From: Centrapalus pauciflorus
Taxonomy: Eukaryota; Streptophyta; Magnoliopsida; Asterales; Asteraceae
NCBI GenBank assembly: GCA_020465985.1
Contig: JAANYP010002858.1
Span: 146,278 to 210,277, forward strand
Reading direction: 5' to 3'
DNA: 64,000 nucleotides
Shown: in pieces, positions 25,398 through 38,637 of the stretch
Position numbering within the stretch: position 1 is the stretch's first letter
Layout of the letters: each line of letters starts with the position of its first letter
The notes under the pieces: model-generated
The model's database searches: none
Told to the model about the DNA's origin: nothing
The model's input: the letters and a program-made list of their open reading frames with translations, nothing else
Made by a program: the position numbers and the translations under genes

Positions 25398-26050
25398 AAT
25401 ACTATTATGTATTACTACGAAAGACACATTAGTAAACTCCTTATAAATAGTGTACGGGAAGAATCTATTTTACCTTTGGGTGGGTGCGGTAATGGGTTTG
25501 ATGTAAGTAGGCATGGTAATGGGGTGGGGCTGGGATCTCAGTTTTCATCTCCATCCCCGCTTCTTAACCCTCTTCCCCATCCCTGGCCCCATCCCCGTCG
25601 GGGAATAAGTTTCTATCCCCATCCTCGTCCCAATCGGGGATCGGGGATCCCCATCGGGGAATCAGGTTTCTCAAGTTACTAAAAGTTTATTAAGTTTAAA
25701 CTATAAATGGTAGTTTAGTAGAAAAATATATGTAAATAAAGTTTAAAACAAATCAATTCAAACGTATTTGAGTTATTGACATATATAATTTATAATTTAT
25801 AATTTATAATTTATAATATAACTAAAACAAAGAAATGTATATAAAAGATTTATAAAACGAATAAAATGAAAAAAAAAACAATAGTATTAAACTATAGAAA
25901 AGTTATATACAATGATATTTAATATATTATATAAATTGTAACGAATAATTTACATTGTAAAGTTAATATATATAATAATCTATATTAAAACATAATGTAT
26001 AACCGGGGTCGGGGTCGGGGATTAAAGTGTCTCTCATCCCCATCCCATCC

Positions 26051-26353
26051 TGTTAGAATCAATATTAGTTGACGAATTTAATATGTCTAGGGTTTGTTTT
26101 GTAATTAATGCATAGTTGACATTTGTATATAAATAGTATATTTCTGTTTGTTAGTGGAATGAAATTAGACATTGTAATTGCACGGATCTGACAATCTGAA
26201 TTGCACGGAATTTCATAGAAAATTAGGGTTACAGTCGTATTCATTCATATTCTCTGTAATCCGCATTTGGTGCGATTAATCATTCGGTTAGTATTCTGAA
26301 TTTGTTCTTAATTGTTTGTGTTGATTGTTTGATTGATTAATTATGAACTCACA
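26051..26353 (+). repeat. Duplicated Sirevirus 1 5' LTR
   Basis: Almost identical to 15338-15640 and followed by the same primer site. It belongs to the duplication and not to an independent insertion, since hAT flank and gag on both sides are also duplicated. Confidence 0.93.
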
Positions 26354-27503
26354 ATTGGTATCAGAGCACAGAAATGGATTAAATTGGTTGATTTTGAAAT
26401 TATTTTTCACTGTTTCATCGAAAATATTGAAACTTTGAAAAACCCTTAGGGTTTTTGATTCTGTGTGAGATTGATTGTGTAAATTGGATTGAAGATCAAG
26501 GTTTGAAAAACGAACAGATTGAATATAATTTCAATTTGTAATTCAAAACACACAAAAAGATTGATTGATTTCTCGGATTTTTTGAAATACGGATGTTCTT
26601 CACTGTTCTTGATAAAAACAGGGTGTTTAATCTGAAAATAACCAAAGTGCTTTCATAAAAAGTGTTTGTTATTGAAAAACACATCTTCGATTTCAATTTG
26701 GGGTCATTTTATGCAAATTCATTGAAAACATTGGAATCTGAACTTGAATTTTATAAAAAATCATAAAACTCAAATGAAGCTGAAATTCATGAATTAATCG
26801 AGTTGAATGATTCTTTAATGGAGTTGGAAAATTAGTATATTCGAGTTTTAAGAAGTTTTAATCGAGTTGAAAAGGTATTATATTCGAATTGAAAAGTTGT
26901 TTTTGTCAAGTTGAACCTTGTTCCAATCGAGTTGGACAAAATTCCAATCGACTTGGAAGGCAGTTTCAATCGAGTTGATAACTAGCTTCATTCGAGTTGA
27001 AATTGGTTCATATCGAGTTGAAGTAAACATTAATTCGAATTTGTCTAATCATAAGTTGATTTTCAAAAACCCATTCGAGCTTGATTAAAACATCATTCGA
27101 GTTTGATTAAACATCAGTCAAGTGAAATTTAACTTGATTCGAGTTTTGATCTCAATTAATTCGAGTTTAATCAATCATAAGTCTAATTCATTCGAGTTTC
27201 TTGACACTTAATTCGAGTTTGTTAACTACTCATTCGAGTTTTACTGAAGTGTCATTCGAGTTTCATCAACTCTGCATTCGAGTTTCATTAACTAATCCTT
27301 TGATTGATTCCTTCTAGATTCGAGTTTCATTCTTTTCAATTCGAGTTGATTCAATTCATTGATCGAGTTTTACCACTCTTTGTTTGAGTTTGGTCCCATT
27401 CATATTGAGTTTCACTCCATTTTCATTCGAGTTTGATCAATTTTTCAATTTCAATCAATATCCATTTAAAAGGTCTTGGAAGATTCATTTTAATAAGTCA
27501 AAA

Positions 27504-27793
27504 TGTCAAAAGATACAATAGCCATGGGGTCAGAAACCAACATCCAATTCTATACAGAGGTGAATACGTTCAACGAATGGAAAGATTCCTAAAATTCATC
27601 AGTTTCCATAACCTGTCTGAAGAAATTCTGAAATCACTAAACGAGGGACCGGCTGTTTTTCTTGAAACCATACCCGCAGTACCAACCGGCAATCCTCCTA
27701 TCCCGGAAAGAACAGTTGAGGTCACAAACCTTACTGAAGCACAAAAACGAAGAAAACTGGGAGACAAGAGTGCTAGAAAGCTCTTGCTGATAT
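27504..27793 (+). pseudogene. Duplicated Sirevirus 1 gag N-terminal fragment
   Basis: Same start (MSKDTIAMG), same early frameshift and same end at the GATAT site (27789-27793) as the fragment at 16810-17100. One visible difference is Met for Arg in VQRMERFLKF. This copy is now the one in register with the rest of gag at 30205. Confidence 0.9.
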
Positions 27794-30204
27794 TGTAACA
27801 TCCGGCATTGAACCAGGTTAGCAACAACGACCTAATTAGTATTTAATGGCCAATTATAACCTAATCAGTGGTCATTAGAAATTAACCAAAGTGATTAACA
27901 AGGTTCATGAAGAAATTCAACTCAATTAGAATCAAATTCATCGGTGCGATGAATCGGGAAATTAATTAATCCGATCGATTTACGATATGAGGGATTAATT
28001 CAACTAAGTACATAATTAAATTATGATTAGTAACACTAATCAAACACTAATACAATTACTTAACATTAATTATGCAAGACTAAAACAATTCATTAAAACA
28101 ATGCATCCATAAGTATTTATGAAATTACAAGAAAAGGGAAATACAAGAATACATTTCTAAATACATTTATACACAAAAAAAAATATAAATACATGTATAA
28201 TACATGTATGGCTGGCCTATAGGCCATGTGTGTATTAGAAGTTGACTTTTATTTTTTTAATATTACTTTAAACACAATCATTTTGTTTAAAAGTGCACTC
28301 TACCTTTTCATCCATGCCTTTCATCATTTGAAAGACCAAACACTTTGCCTATAAATAAGACCTCATTTCTCACTTCTTTTCCACACTTCAAACAACAAAA
28401 ACCTCTCCTTTTCTTCTCTCAAAACCGGATTTATACACTCACACATCACAAACTTGTGCATTCAAGTGTTCTTCAAGTGTTCTTCAAGAAAATCAAGTGT
28501 TTTGGTGCATATCTTGCAAGGATTTCAACTTCTACTCAAAATCATATTCTAAATACTTCAAAGTAAGTAAATACTAACTTATTTCATCATACATTTATGT
28601 TTATATAAGTCTTGCATAATATATATAATCACCAACAACAACAAGTTTCATAAAAACTTAAGTTTATAAGTTTCTAGTTTTTATTTTTAAGTTGTTTCTT
28701 TAAATGTGCATATGAATATATAAACACATTATAAACATGTTAATATTATGAAAACATGTGTTATATATGTGTTATATAACTTTTACAACTTTTATACAAG
28801 TTGTCTTTGAATAAACAACAAGAATCATAAGTTGTTTCAAGTTTATAAAACTGCGGATTTTCGGTAGAAAATTTATATCGACTTTGAAAAAAATCATAAC
28901 TAATTCGTAACTCAACGAAATGAGTTGATTCTTGCTCAAAAGTTAGATCTATGTCTTAACTATAGATCTGGAATTTTTCATAATTTATTTTGGAGTTTAA
29001 GACCTCCAGAAATTATTTGGGAAACCGAAAGTTTGACAGCTCAAAAATGGCCAACATAGGGTTTTTGACGAGCTTTTTCACCAACCTAAACATCTCGAAA
29101 AATGGCCGTTCTTGATTCTAAAATATATAGTTGTTTAATGTCCTAGAAAATCAAAGTCTAAAACATTTTGGAGCTTGGTCAAAAACAGCCTCAAAGTAGG
29201 CCGAAAAACCTCCGAAAAAACTGGAAAATTATATATATATATATATATAAACTTGACGTTTTAAGCAAATTTTATTTATAAACTTGTAATGTTGGGTAAT
29301 TAAGACATAAAAATCTATAAATATATATATATATATCATCATATATTGGAGATATTAAGTCCTTATTATCATTTAGGACCCGTTTAATCTCGCTCGGTGC
29401 ATCATCCGTCACTTTACGCTAGTTTTTTCCATCACACGCTCGGTGAGTTCTCATAGCCCCTATTTTCACACTGTTATGTTTTGGGGATGAAATACATGCT
29501 TCGTTTTTATATGGACACGGAAATATCTTCATTTCTGTTATGTATTACACATGTGGTTCCATTAGCCCTGATATCATGAACCGTTAATTGCATTTATTTG
29601 TAAGCGTGAATATATTGTGGATAGATCTATAGGGAGTCATGTCCCCCACTCGGGTTAGTCGGGTTGGCTAACAGCGGGTGCATATATATTCAACACACGG
29701 TATTACGTATGGGAATACTGCACAGGGCAAACTCATTTTAAATTAAGCTTCGGTTGCATGATGGTTTATATGTAATACATAACAAGGAATTTATGATTTT
29801 ATAAATTCAATCTCTCTTATTGTAGTCCATACAAGTCAGATTTACGTGTAAACCTATGAGCTCACCAACAATTTTTGTTGACGTATTTTAGCGTGTATTT
29901 TCAGGAAATTAAGGCAAGTATGCCTTCGGACGTATTTTCTTTCAAGCTTCCGCATCCATGGAGTCGCATGCATATTCAAATTAACGGAGATTTAGCTGCA
30001 TTATTTTGGATATATTAATTATGTAATTAAATCTCTGTATTTTGCGAAGTCCGTTACTCATATCAGACTATGTAAAACATTGCTATGCTTTAAAGCTTTA
30101 ACGATGTATTTTAAAAACGTCCATATAGTGGTCGTTCGTTATGATTATGGTTATGCTTCCGCGACGTCACGCTTCGTTGCCAACCGGGGTAACGGGGTGT
30201 GACA
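27794..30204 (+). repeat. Solo LTR of chromovirus 2
   Basis: 2411 bp, TGTAACATCC...GTGTGACA, flanked by GATAT at 27789-27793 and 30205-30209. It lacks an internal region and so behaves as a solo LTR within the second duplication unit. It does not carry the private differences of the LTR at 17101 and shares with the LTR at 23553 the short GTTCTTCAAGT repeat. Its (AT)n tract is only about 18 bp (29320-29337). Confidence 0.93.
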
Positions 30205-31707
30205 GATATCAATACCCAATGACATATATACCTGATAACCAACACAAAAACAACCAAATCCATCTGGGATAAGGTATGTAAATTGATGAGAGGTTCAGAC
30301 AAAGCAGCAACAAACAGAGCCCGAAACAGTTTGATGACATTTGAGAACTTCAGAGCAAGAGAAGAAGAATTGCTGGAAAGTACTTATCTGAGGTTCGTCA
30401 ATCTGGTTAGTGAGATGAAGAGGAATTGTGTGACAAAATCAAATTTGGATATAAATGTCAAATTCCTGAACGTGCTGAATCCGGAGTGGGATAAGTATTC
30501 AATGATAATTCAGCAAACAAAAGAGATTGATGACATGGACTTTCACAAGCTTTTTGAAAACCTTAACAACTACCAAGAAGTTGTTTTAAGGAAAATCTCA
30601 GGAAAGAAACAGGCTGAAAAAGCAACCATTGATCCTTTAGCTCTTTTAGCTGACAAGAAGTATAAATACAAGCTAAAGAAGGAAAAATGGGTTGTAGTGA
30701 GCAGTAGTTCATCAGATTCAGATTCAACTGATTCCTCAACTGATTCTAAGATTGAAGAGATGAATAAACAAATGGCTTTGTTGACGAAGGCATTTCAGAA
30801 GAAGTTCTACCGCGCTCCGACCAACAATAAGATGAGGTATAAGACAGGCTCACGGAAGTATGAGAAGAAAGACAGATATGATAAATCGGGAGAGAGCAGT
30901 GGCAAGAAAGCTGAGAAATATGAGAAATCTGATAAGCCTGCCAATAAGGATTCTGAGCAATAATGCTATAATTGTGGCAAGCCAGGCCACTTCGCCAGAG
31001 ATTGCAGATTGCCAGTAGTTAAGAATTCAGAATATTACAATTGCAAAGCACTGCTGGCAAAGGAAAAAGAGACCGGTAAGGCTTTGATGGCTGAAGATGA
31101 TCATTGGCTACAATTATCTGAAGATGAAGATATTCTAGACGAAGATGCACATATCTGTCTGAAATATGAAGTTTTTAATGATTCTGAACTCAGTGAGACT
31201 GCTATGATTGCTGAAGATGAGGTTTGGGTAGGTCTAATGGATGAGGAATTTGAAGAGCAAAAGGATCTAAAGATGATAATGAACTGACAAAAGAGGTGGC
31301 ACTGATGGCAACAGGAGATGCGGGATGCAGTAAGGAAAAGGAAGATGATGAGTCAGATATTGATGCCTTAGAAAGTTCAGAGACACCAGAGGTACAATCT
31401 AATTTTGATTCTGATAATGATAACTCTTGCTTGAACATAAACTGACTCAAATGGCTTATATGTTAAAAAGATTTGAAAAATCCTTAAAAGCCGAAAATAA
31501 AAATGTCAATTCCTTGGAAAACAAATTGACTCATGAACATGCTTTAGTGTTAGAGTTTTCCAAGGATAAGGCATTTGCATTAAGAGCTGTATCAGATTTA
31601 CAAGATAAATCCAATGAACTTCAAAGTGAAATTCAGAAACTGAACAACAATATATCTGACCTAAAAGAAAAACTGAATTTAGCTAAATTAGAATCATCAA
31701 GTTAGTC
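30205..31707 (+). pseudogene. Sirevirus 1 gag, main part
   Basis: Continues gag after the nested element. It reads SIPNDIYT, then a one-base loss, then LMRGSDKAATNRARNSL and NLNNYQEVVLRKISGKK of the capsid-like (UBN2-type) domain, a Ser/Asp run, and a basic stretch. The zinc knuckle CYNCGKPGHFARDC (30963-31004, CX2CX4HX4C) follows an in-frame TAA at 30961. An acidic region with AEDDHWLQLSEDEDILDEDA and a coiled-coil tail (31427-31705) come next. Gag forms the virus-like particle and packages RNA. Frame breaks near 30234, 31287 and 31430 make it non-functional. Confidence 0.92.
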
Positions 31708-31708
31708 T

Positions 31709-33420
31709 GTGAAATATCATTCTATATTTGATGAAAGAACAAAGCTTTATGAGAAAATTAAATCTTTGGAAGATGAGTTTATTAAACGAGGTCAAACAGA
31801 TCAAACTATATATTTGAATCAACTTAAAGATACCAAATTTTATAATTTAAAATTAGAATTAGGTTGGACAAATCCTAAATATCTGACAAAAGCAATTTCA
31901 AGTTCACCAACTATATATGATGTCAAATATATGAATTTAGGATTACAAATGATTTTTATGAAAGCTTCGGATGAAGTAGAATCAGGTGAAGATTTAAAAA
32001 GGTTGAGAACTGATAAAATGAAGAATACTATAGATTATAATAGATTAAATGAGAGTTATCAAAATTCTTGCATTTCTGAGGAGTATATTCAGACTTATTC
32101 TGAAAAAGATTTATCTGGAAATACTAATTATTCTCAAAAGCCATATATACCAAATTCAATTCTTGAGAAGATAAATTCTAATCTTGAATTGAAAATTAAA
32201 ACTTTTTGAGTCTGAAAATGATAAACTTAAGGCTGAAATTAAAACTTTTGAATTAAAATTGCAAAATCAGCCTGAAAACAAATCTCAACCATATCAGAAA
32301 CATTTAATTAAACTTGATTCTATTAATTCTGAACAAGAATTTGATCTGTACATGAACTCTGATTTCAACTCATTGGAGGAGATTTTTGTCAAAATAGATG
32401 AATTTGTTAAACCTTTACATGACAAACAAGCTGAAGAACCTAAAGAACCTGTAAGTATTCTGAAAAGAATATCTACAGTACCTAAGGTTACATCAGAAAA
32501 TTCACCTGTTTTACAAAAGAACAAGGAGAAAACAAAAGTTACTTTTGTGACTACAAAATTTGAAAAAGGTGAATCCTCTTCATCAAAGGATTCTACTGTA
32601 AAGAAGGCACATACTTCCCAAGGTATGAGAATTTTGCAGAATAAACATAATTCTAAAATGACTAATTCTCGTGTTTCTATTATGTCAGATTGTATTGTGA
32701 AAAGTTCACAGAAGAAAGATTGGAGAAAGAATCAACAAGCAACGAAAAACAAGAGATTAAGACAAGAGTGGAGAATTAAAGAAAATTTTGTTACTGATAG
32801 ATTAGTCACTTAGATAATTCTGTCTGTAATAAATTTACTGATAAACGCTATGCTAAATACCCTCGTACCGATTTACTTTCTTTAAATTCTGCTCATTGTG
32901 GTATGTTGCATGCTAAATCTTTAGATAAATCTAATAAACTTGTTTGGTTACCGAAGAAAAAAGTTCCTACTTTTAAACAGGAAAAGGTTCCAAAGAAGCA
33001 TATTTCAAAATTAGTTCCACATCGAACTGTACAAAAATGGATACCTAAACATACTATTAAAAAGAGGGTTCCTAAGTCAAAGAAATTATCTGAAGAGAAG
33101 TCTAAAGACAATCCACATGATTTACCAAATTCAAAAGTACCCAACTATAAGTGGGTACCTCACGTCTTTTTTCATCTTATAGGTAAATCATGTGTGGTAC
33201 CTTGACTTTGGGTGCTCAAAGCATATGACCGGACAGAGAGAAACCCTCACAAATTTTGTTGACAAATTCTGTGAGACAGTTCGATTGGAAATGATCAATT
33301 CTGTCCGATCAAAGGGTACGGGAGTCTTGAGTACGACAAAATTACAATTCAAAAGGTCTTCTATGTTTACGGTCTAGGTCATAATCTGTTTAGTATTGGG
33401 AAACTGTGCGACAAAGGTTT
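31709..33420 (+). pseudogene. Sirevirus 1 gag-pol linker and protease remnant
   Basis: Lys/Glu/Asn-rich frames (31709-32209, 32259-32813, 32903-33205) encode a long charged linker, including repeated K-W-V/I-P motifs (for example PHRTVQKWIPKHTIKK) common in the region before the copia protease. The protease active-site region is at 33192-33230, WYLDFGCSKHMTG: the usual D-S/T-G is D-F-G here, so the enzyme is expected to be inactive. A stop follows near 33375. Confidence 0.85.
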
Positions 33421-33552
33421 AGAAGTCAACTTTAAAGCTAAAGGTGTAGCATTCGATCTGGGGAAGAGAAGGAGATACTTACAGGGAATATAAAAACAAA
33501 TCTGTACTCTATAGATCTAGCCAATATCAATCTGAAGAAAGACGTTTGCTTA

Positions 33553-34100
33553 TTGTCCAAAGCTACATCTAAAGTATCATGGCTATGGCATCACCGTCTT
33601 TCACATTTGAACTTCAAAGAATTAACCAACCTTGCAAAAGGTGGGTTAGTCAAAGGGCTCCCAACTCTCAGATTTCAGAAGGAGCAGTTGTGTGCAGCCT
33701 GTGAAAAAGAAAAGATGGTGCGAGCTTCTCACAAGTCGAAGGTTGAACACTCTTCAACGAGAGCTTTAGAACTTCTTCATATGGACTTGTGTGGGCCTAT
33801 GCGAGTACCGAGCATTAACAAGAAGAGATATGTGTTGGTAATAGTTGACGACTATTCAAGATACACATGGGTATTCTTCCTGAGATCCAAGTCCGATGCT
33901 ACTGAGATTATAATCGACTTCATTCGCAAAATTCAAGTCAAGTTGCAACTATTAGTTCAAACCATTAGATCTGATTATGGGACAAACTCAAGAACAAGTC
34001 ACTCCATACGTTTCTAAGTTCTGTTGGAATAACTCATCAATACTCAGCAGCTCGTACTCCACAACAGAATGGTGTTGTTGAACGACGGAATCGCACCCTT
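33553..34100 (+). pseudogene. Sirevirus 1 integrase, N-terminal and catalytic part
   Basis: Shows the pre-integrase zinc part (WHHRLSHLNF with the later CAACEKEK), then the core with HMDLCGPM, IVDDYSRYTWVFFL and RSDYGTN, where RSDNGTEF is usual. A frame break at about 34015 precedes the third acidic residue in GVVERRNR (near 34075). Integrase inserts cDNA; with the shift and the altered motif this copy cannot work. Confidence 0.92.
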
Positions 34101-36522
34101 GTGGAATCTTCTAGGACGATGCTAGCTTACTCAAATCTTCCATTATTCCTTTGGGCTGAAGCTGTAGCAACGACTTGTTTTACTCAGAACAGATCAATAA
34201 TTAATAAGATATTCGGAAAGACTCCATACGAACTGATAAATAAACGAGTCCCTAATGTGAAATTTTTTCATGTCTTTGAATGCAGGTGTTTTATCCTAAA
34301 TGACAAAGACAATTTGGGAAAGTTTACTAAGAAAGCGGATGAAGGCATCTTCATTGGCTATTATAAAGAGTCTGTAGCTTTCCGAGTCTACAACAAAAGG
34401 ACAAAGACTGTTAACGAGAGCGTCAACATTAAATTTGATGAAGGAGTTGTAATGGCTTCTGAACGCACCAGTTCAGGACTCGATCTTAAACAGTCGACTT
34501 CTATGAAGTCATCTGAACAAAATGCTGAAACGGATGATCTAAATAAATTCTTTGAGAATTTTTATGAAGACTACTTTGAAAAGACCAAACCTAGCGTTTT
34601 AAATTTGGTTCCTAACAGGATTATTGAAGATCCAGTCTTAGTCTCAGATCATTCGCACCAACCAATTTCAGAAGATACTGGAGAGGTTTCAACAACAGAC
34701 GTACACTTACCCGTTGATAGTGTACAACCAATCCAAGCTCCAGAATCTTTTGAAACCCCCCTGAATTCTGAACACTCAGAGACCCCCACCTCAGTTGATA
34801 TCCCATCAACTTCTGAAGTAAATCCCCGAATTCCCTACCTGGATTTGAACCCTAATCAAGACCAACTTCAACCTTACCCACATACATTCAAATGGACAAG
34901 GAATCACCCACCTGAAAATATAATTGGTTATCCTTCTGTCTCAGTTAAAACCAGGAGAGCTACAATGACAGAGTGTCTTTTCTCAAATTTTTTGAGTAAG
35001 ATTGAGCCTAAAACTGTGAAAGAAGCACTTCTGGATGCTAACTGGATAGTGGCTATGCAAGAAGAGTTAAATTAATTTGAAAGGTTGAAGGTCTGGCGAT
35101 TGGTGGAGCGACCAAAAGACAAATCTATCATTGGCACGAAGTGGATCTTCAAGAATAAGAAGGATGAACATGGTGTCATCATTCGAAACAAAGCTCGACT
35201 CGTGGCCAAATGATATAGCCAGCAAGAGGGAATTGATTATGACGAAACATTTGATCCAGTTGCTAGGATTGAAGCCATTCGGATGTTTTTAGCATTTGTT
35301 GCACACAAAAACTTCAATGTATATCAAATGGATGTGAAAACTACTTTTTTAAATGGGGAAGTGACTGAAGAAGTATATACATAGCAGCCCAAAGGGTTTA
35401 GCGAACCTTCGAAGCCTGATCATGTATATATTTGGACAAATCACTGTATGTCCTTAAACAAGCACCTCGTGCTTGGTATGATGCACTTTCGAATTATCTT
35501 TTGAAATGTGGATTTAACAAAGGTGCAGTGGATACAACCCTATTTATAAAACGTCAGGGTCCTGATATCATAGTTATTCAAATATATATAGATGATATAA
35601 TATTTGGGTCTACAGATACTGAGCTTTGCAAGAAATTTGCATTCTTAATGTCCCAAAAGTTTGAAATGAGCATGATGGGAAAAATTAATTGTTTATTGGG
35701 TTTACAAGTAAAACAACTTAGTGATGGCATTTCATCAATCAGTCTAAATATATTCAAGACATGTTAAAGAAATTTAACATGGTAAATAGTACACCTATGA
35801 AAACTCCCATGGCTCCAGATTCTAAATCGAAACTCGATGAGGACATTTCAGGGAAACATGTAGATGTAACTCATTATCGAGGCATAATTGGGTCATTAAT
35901 GTATTTAACTGCCAGTAGACTGGATATTATGTTTGCTACGTGTGTTTGTGCTAGATATCAGGCACATCCTAAAGAATCACATTTGGCAGCTGCCAAACGC
36001 ATTTTAAGATATCTGAAGGGAACACCAAACTTAGGTTTGTGATATCCCAGGGAATCCTCATTTACATTAACTGCCTTCTCTGATGCTGATCATGCAGGTG
36101 ACAAAATGGATAGGGAAAGCACATTAGGAGCAGTACAATTCTTAGGTGACAAACCCGTCTGCTGGTCATCCGAGAAGCAACATTGTGTATCCTTGTCAAT
36201 AGCAAAAGCTGAATACGTAGCAGTATCATCGTGCTTTTTTAACAAGTGTTGTGGATGAAGAGCCAACTCAGAGACTACGGGTTTACATCGCAAAAACTGT
36301 GATTCAGAAAGTGCTATAGCACTAGCTTCAAATCCGGTGCAACATTCAAAAACCAAACACATTGACATCCGGTATCACTTTATAAAAGATCATGTAGAAA
36401 ATGGTAATGTAGAATTTCATTTTTTACCCACTGAATATCAATTAGCTGATTTGTTTACCAAAGCCTTTGATGAAAAACGATTTAACTTTTTGGTATACAA
36501 ATCGGGTATATTGAATCGTTAG
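34101..36522 (+). pseudogene. Sirevirus 1 integrase C-terminus, reverse transcriptase and RNase H
   Basis: Integrase C-terminal part to about 34480 (TPYELINKRVPNVKFFHVF), linker, then RT: WIVAMQEELN (stop after it at 35073), KSIIGTKWIFKNKKDEHG, EGIDYDETFDPVARIEAIR, VYQMDVKTTFLNGEV (stop near 35382), KSLYVLKQAPRAWYDAL and QIYIDDIIFGSTD, with the catalytic YIDD intact. RNase H from about 36060 has TAFSDADHAGD, KHIDIRYHFIKDHVE and DLFTKAFDEKRF. At least three in-frame stops and several frameshifts (near 35430, 35765, 36240) are present. RT and RNase H make cDNA in the particle. Confidence 0.93.
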
Positions 36523-37010
36523 ATTTAAACATTCAGTCGTTACAAATATAATTTTAAATTTACATTTTTCATTTGATTAAATATGTTGTTAATCTCATGT
36601 GATTTTAAAGTTTAATTTTTTGGAGATTAACAGATTTGGATTGTCATGTGCAGGGGGAGCAGACAGAAAGTTTATCTGTTTTTTTAAAAAAATATTTGAT
36701 AAATTTTATCTGATGTTTTTGTAGGGGGAGCTGTCATTTAAAGAGGTATTTATCTGAGGGGGAGCTAAAATGCAAAATTCAAGGGGGAGCAACATTTTTT
36801 ATTCTTTATTTTTTTATTTTTTTTTCATATAGTTAAAATGGGCCGAGTTTTATCCAAAATATTTTTCATAATAAATGGCTTCAATTTTGTGTGTGTGAAA
36901 ATATTTTTCATAAATGGGCTTCATAATAAATGGGCTTCAATTTTGAAAAAAGAGAATGGGCTTATGAATCTTTAAAATGGGCCGGGTTTTATTCAAAATT
37001 TCACATTTTC
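36523..37010 (+). promoter_or_regulatory. Multiple polypurine tracts downstream of Sirevirus 1 pol
   Basis: GGGGGAGC-type tracts occur at 36651-36660, 36721-36731, 36756-36765 and 36780-36790. Repeated polypurine tracts between pol and the extra gene are characteristic of Sireviruses. The rest is non-coding. Confidence 0.85.
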
Positions 37011-37158
37011 TATAAATTTGAAATTTGAATTTCAAAATCACTTTTTCATTGCCTCGGTCACTGTTCACCTCCTTCTTCGAATTCACTTTCTCAAACATTT
37101 CTTACACACGAAGGAACCGTATATTTGATCAAGATTTTCAAATCCTGAGTGGAAAATT
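37011..37158 (+). promoter_or_regulatory. Putative internal promoter and leader exon for the env-position gene (Sirevirus 1)
   Basis: TATAAAT at 37011-37017 follows a GGGCCGGG element. About 148 nt downstream lies the strong donor-like AAAATT/GTAAGTG (GT at 37159-37160). The same order and spacing recur in Sirevirus 2 (48853, donor 49022) and Sirevirus 3 (58101, donor 57957). Promoter activity is inferred. Confidence 0.5.
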
Positions 37159-38630
37159 GTAAGTGTGTTTCAAGTTTTGTCAATATTAGCAATTTTTTGT
37201 TTATTTTTTCAAAAATTTCTGCATATATCATAAACTGTGATGTGTGTGTGTGTTCGTGGTGTGTGAACTGTGTGAATTTGTGTTTTGTCGATTCTCTATT
37301 TTGTATATGAAATTGATGGTGTGGTTGATTTTGTATTGATCATATGGACTTGTAAAACAAATTTCAAGTTCCATTTCAAATCACACAACACAAATTTTGG
37401 TTTTAAAGTTTTAAAACTTTCGAGTTCTTGAAACTCTGAAATTTTGATTTTTCGGAATGAAACGGATGTTTCTGGACAAAGTTCAGTAAACAATATACGT
37501 TCAAAATCAAATTTTGAGTAAGACACAATGAATAGATAGGCAAAAATGTCCATGGAATGATTTTTGAAAATGTTCAGTGACATTCAGGACATAGAAAAGT
37601 ATATAATATGTTAACTCGATCAACATAACATTCGAGAAATATTATGCATTGATCGAGTTGCATGAAGTGCAATTTGAGAAACTTTAAGTTTCAATAGAGT
37701 TGGTTACTTCATGATACGAGGAACTGTTGTTTGTTATTCGAGTTGGGCATTTTTAGGGACTTAGAAAATTTTTAAACCCAGTCTCGATAACAACATGGTT
37801 CGAGTATGTTCTAGTTTCATACGAGTTGGGTCCATGAGTTGTTCGAGGAACATTCTTTCTTAAAGAGTTACCTAGGATAAGACTTAGATTTCTTTCATGT
37901 ATTTTCCATAGGCATTCGAGGAAATCATCCTTATATTCGAGTCACGTTCTATTCGAGAAATTCTTTTATTCATTCGAGTTGAGTTGTTCATGACTTGTAA
38001 TATTTTTTCAAGTGTTTCAACTCGATTCATGAGTATTTGGAGAATATGTCAACATGATTCGAGTTAGTCAAACTTTCATTCGAGTTGAGTTGTTCATGAC
38101 TTGTAATATTTTTTCAAGTGTTTCAACTCGATTCATGAGTATTTGGAGAATATGTCAACATGATTCGAGTTAGTCAAACTTTCATTCGAGTTGACTAGTT
38201 CTTCATTCGAGTTGTCTGCTACTTCATTCGAGTTTGACTGGTACTTCATTCGATAAATCATTAACTTAATTCGAGTTTCATTCATAAGTCATGTGAGTTG
38301 ATTCATGTGTCACCCGAGAACTTTCATGTTTCATACGAGATTCATGTAACTTTTTTTTAAATGAGTCTAAGTGTGGTGGATTTTTTAATTTTTCAGAAAA
38401 AAAATCACATTTTTCAAGAAATTTTTAAAATTCGTGTTTTTCTAACATTGGTCTCTTAACGATTGACTTTGGAATCCTAACAATGATATTTGAATATTAT
38501 TGTCTGGAATCCCGATGCTTTATTAAGTAAAACACAAATTTTTCTAATTTCTAGTAAAATGTTTTATTTTTGTATTTGCAGGATTACATTTTTTATCTGA
38601 TTTTACTAACATGTTTGTTATTTTTAACAG
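37159..38630 (+). other. Putative intron in the env leader of Sirevirus 1
   Basis: Starts GTAAGT and ends TTTTTAACAG, with a TACTAAC branch-point-like sequence at 38604-38610, 20 nt before the acceptor. The ATG of the env-position protein is 8 nt downstream. The intron holds the motif array and the 106-bp tandem duplication. A second acceptor-like TTTGCAG ends at 38581. Confidence 0.55.
37600..38340 (+). repeat. ATTCGAGTT motif array in the env leader of Sirevirus 1
   Basis: Many TTCGAG or ATTCGAGTTG motifs at irregular spacing, the same motif as before gag. It includes a perfect or near-perfect 106-bp tandem duplication: 37971-38076 is repeated from 38077. Confidence 0.85.
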
Positions 38631-38637
38631 GTTACAA

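Larger units (their letters stand above)
25398..30204 (+). repeat. Second unit of the tandem segmental duplication
   Basis: Repeats 14678-19572 almost base for base: hAT flank (25398-25507), hAT left end (from 25508), Sirevirus LTR, leader, gag fragment and a chromovirus 2 LTR. The first unit is 14678-25397, about 10.72 kb. The second unit lacks the chromovirus interior, leaving a single LTR. At the junction only a TG or GTG is shared between the two parental sequences. Confidence 0.93.

Noticed and set aside
26051..27793. A second independent Sirevirus insertion
   Set aside because: The hAT flank, hAT end, gag breakpoint and GATAT site are duplicated together with the LTR, so this is segmental duplication and not a new insertion.
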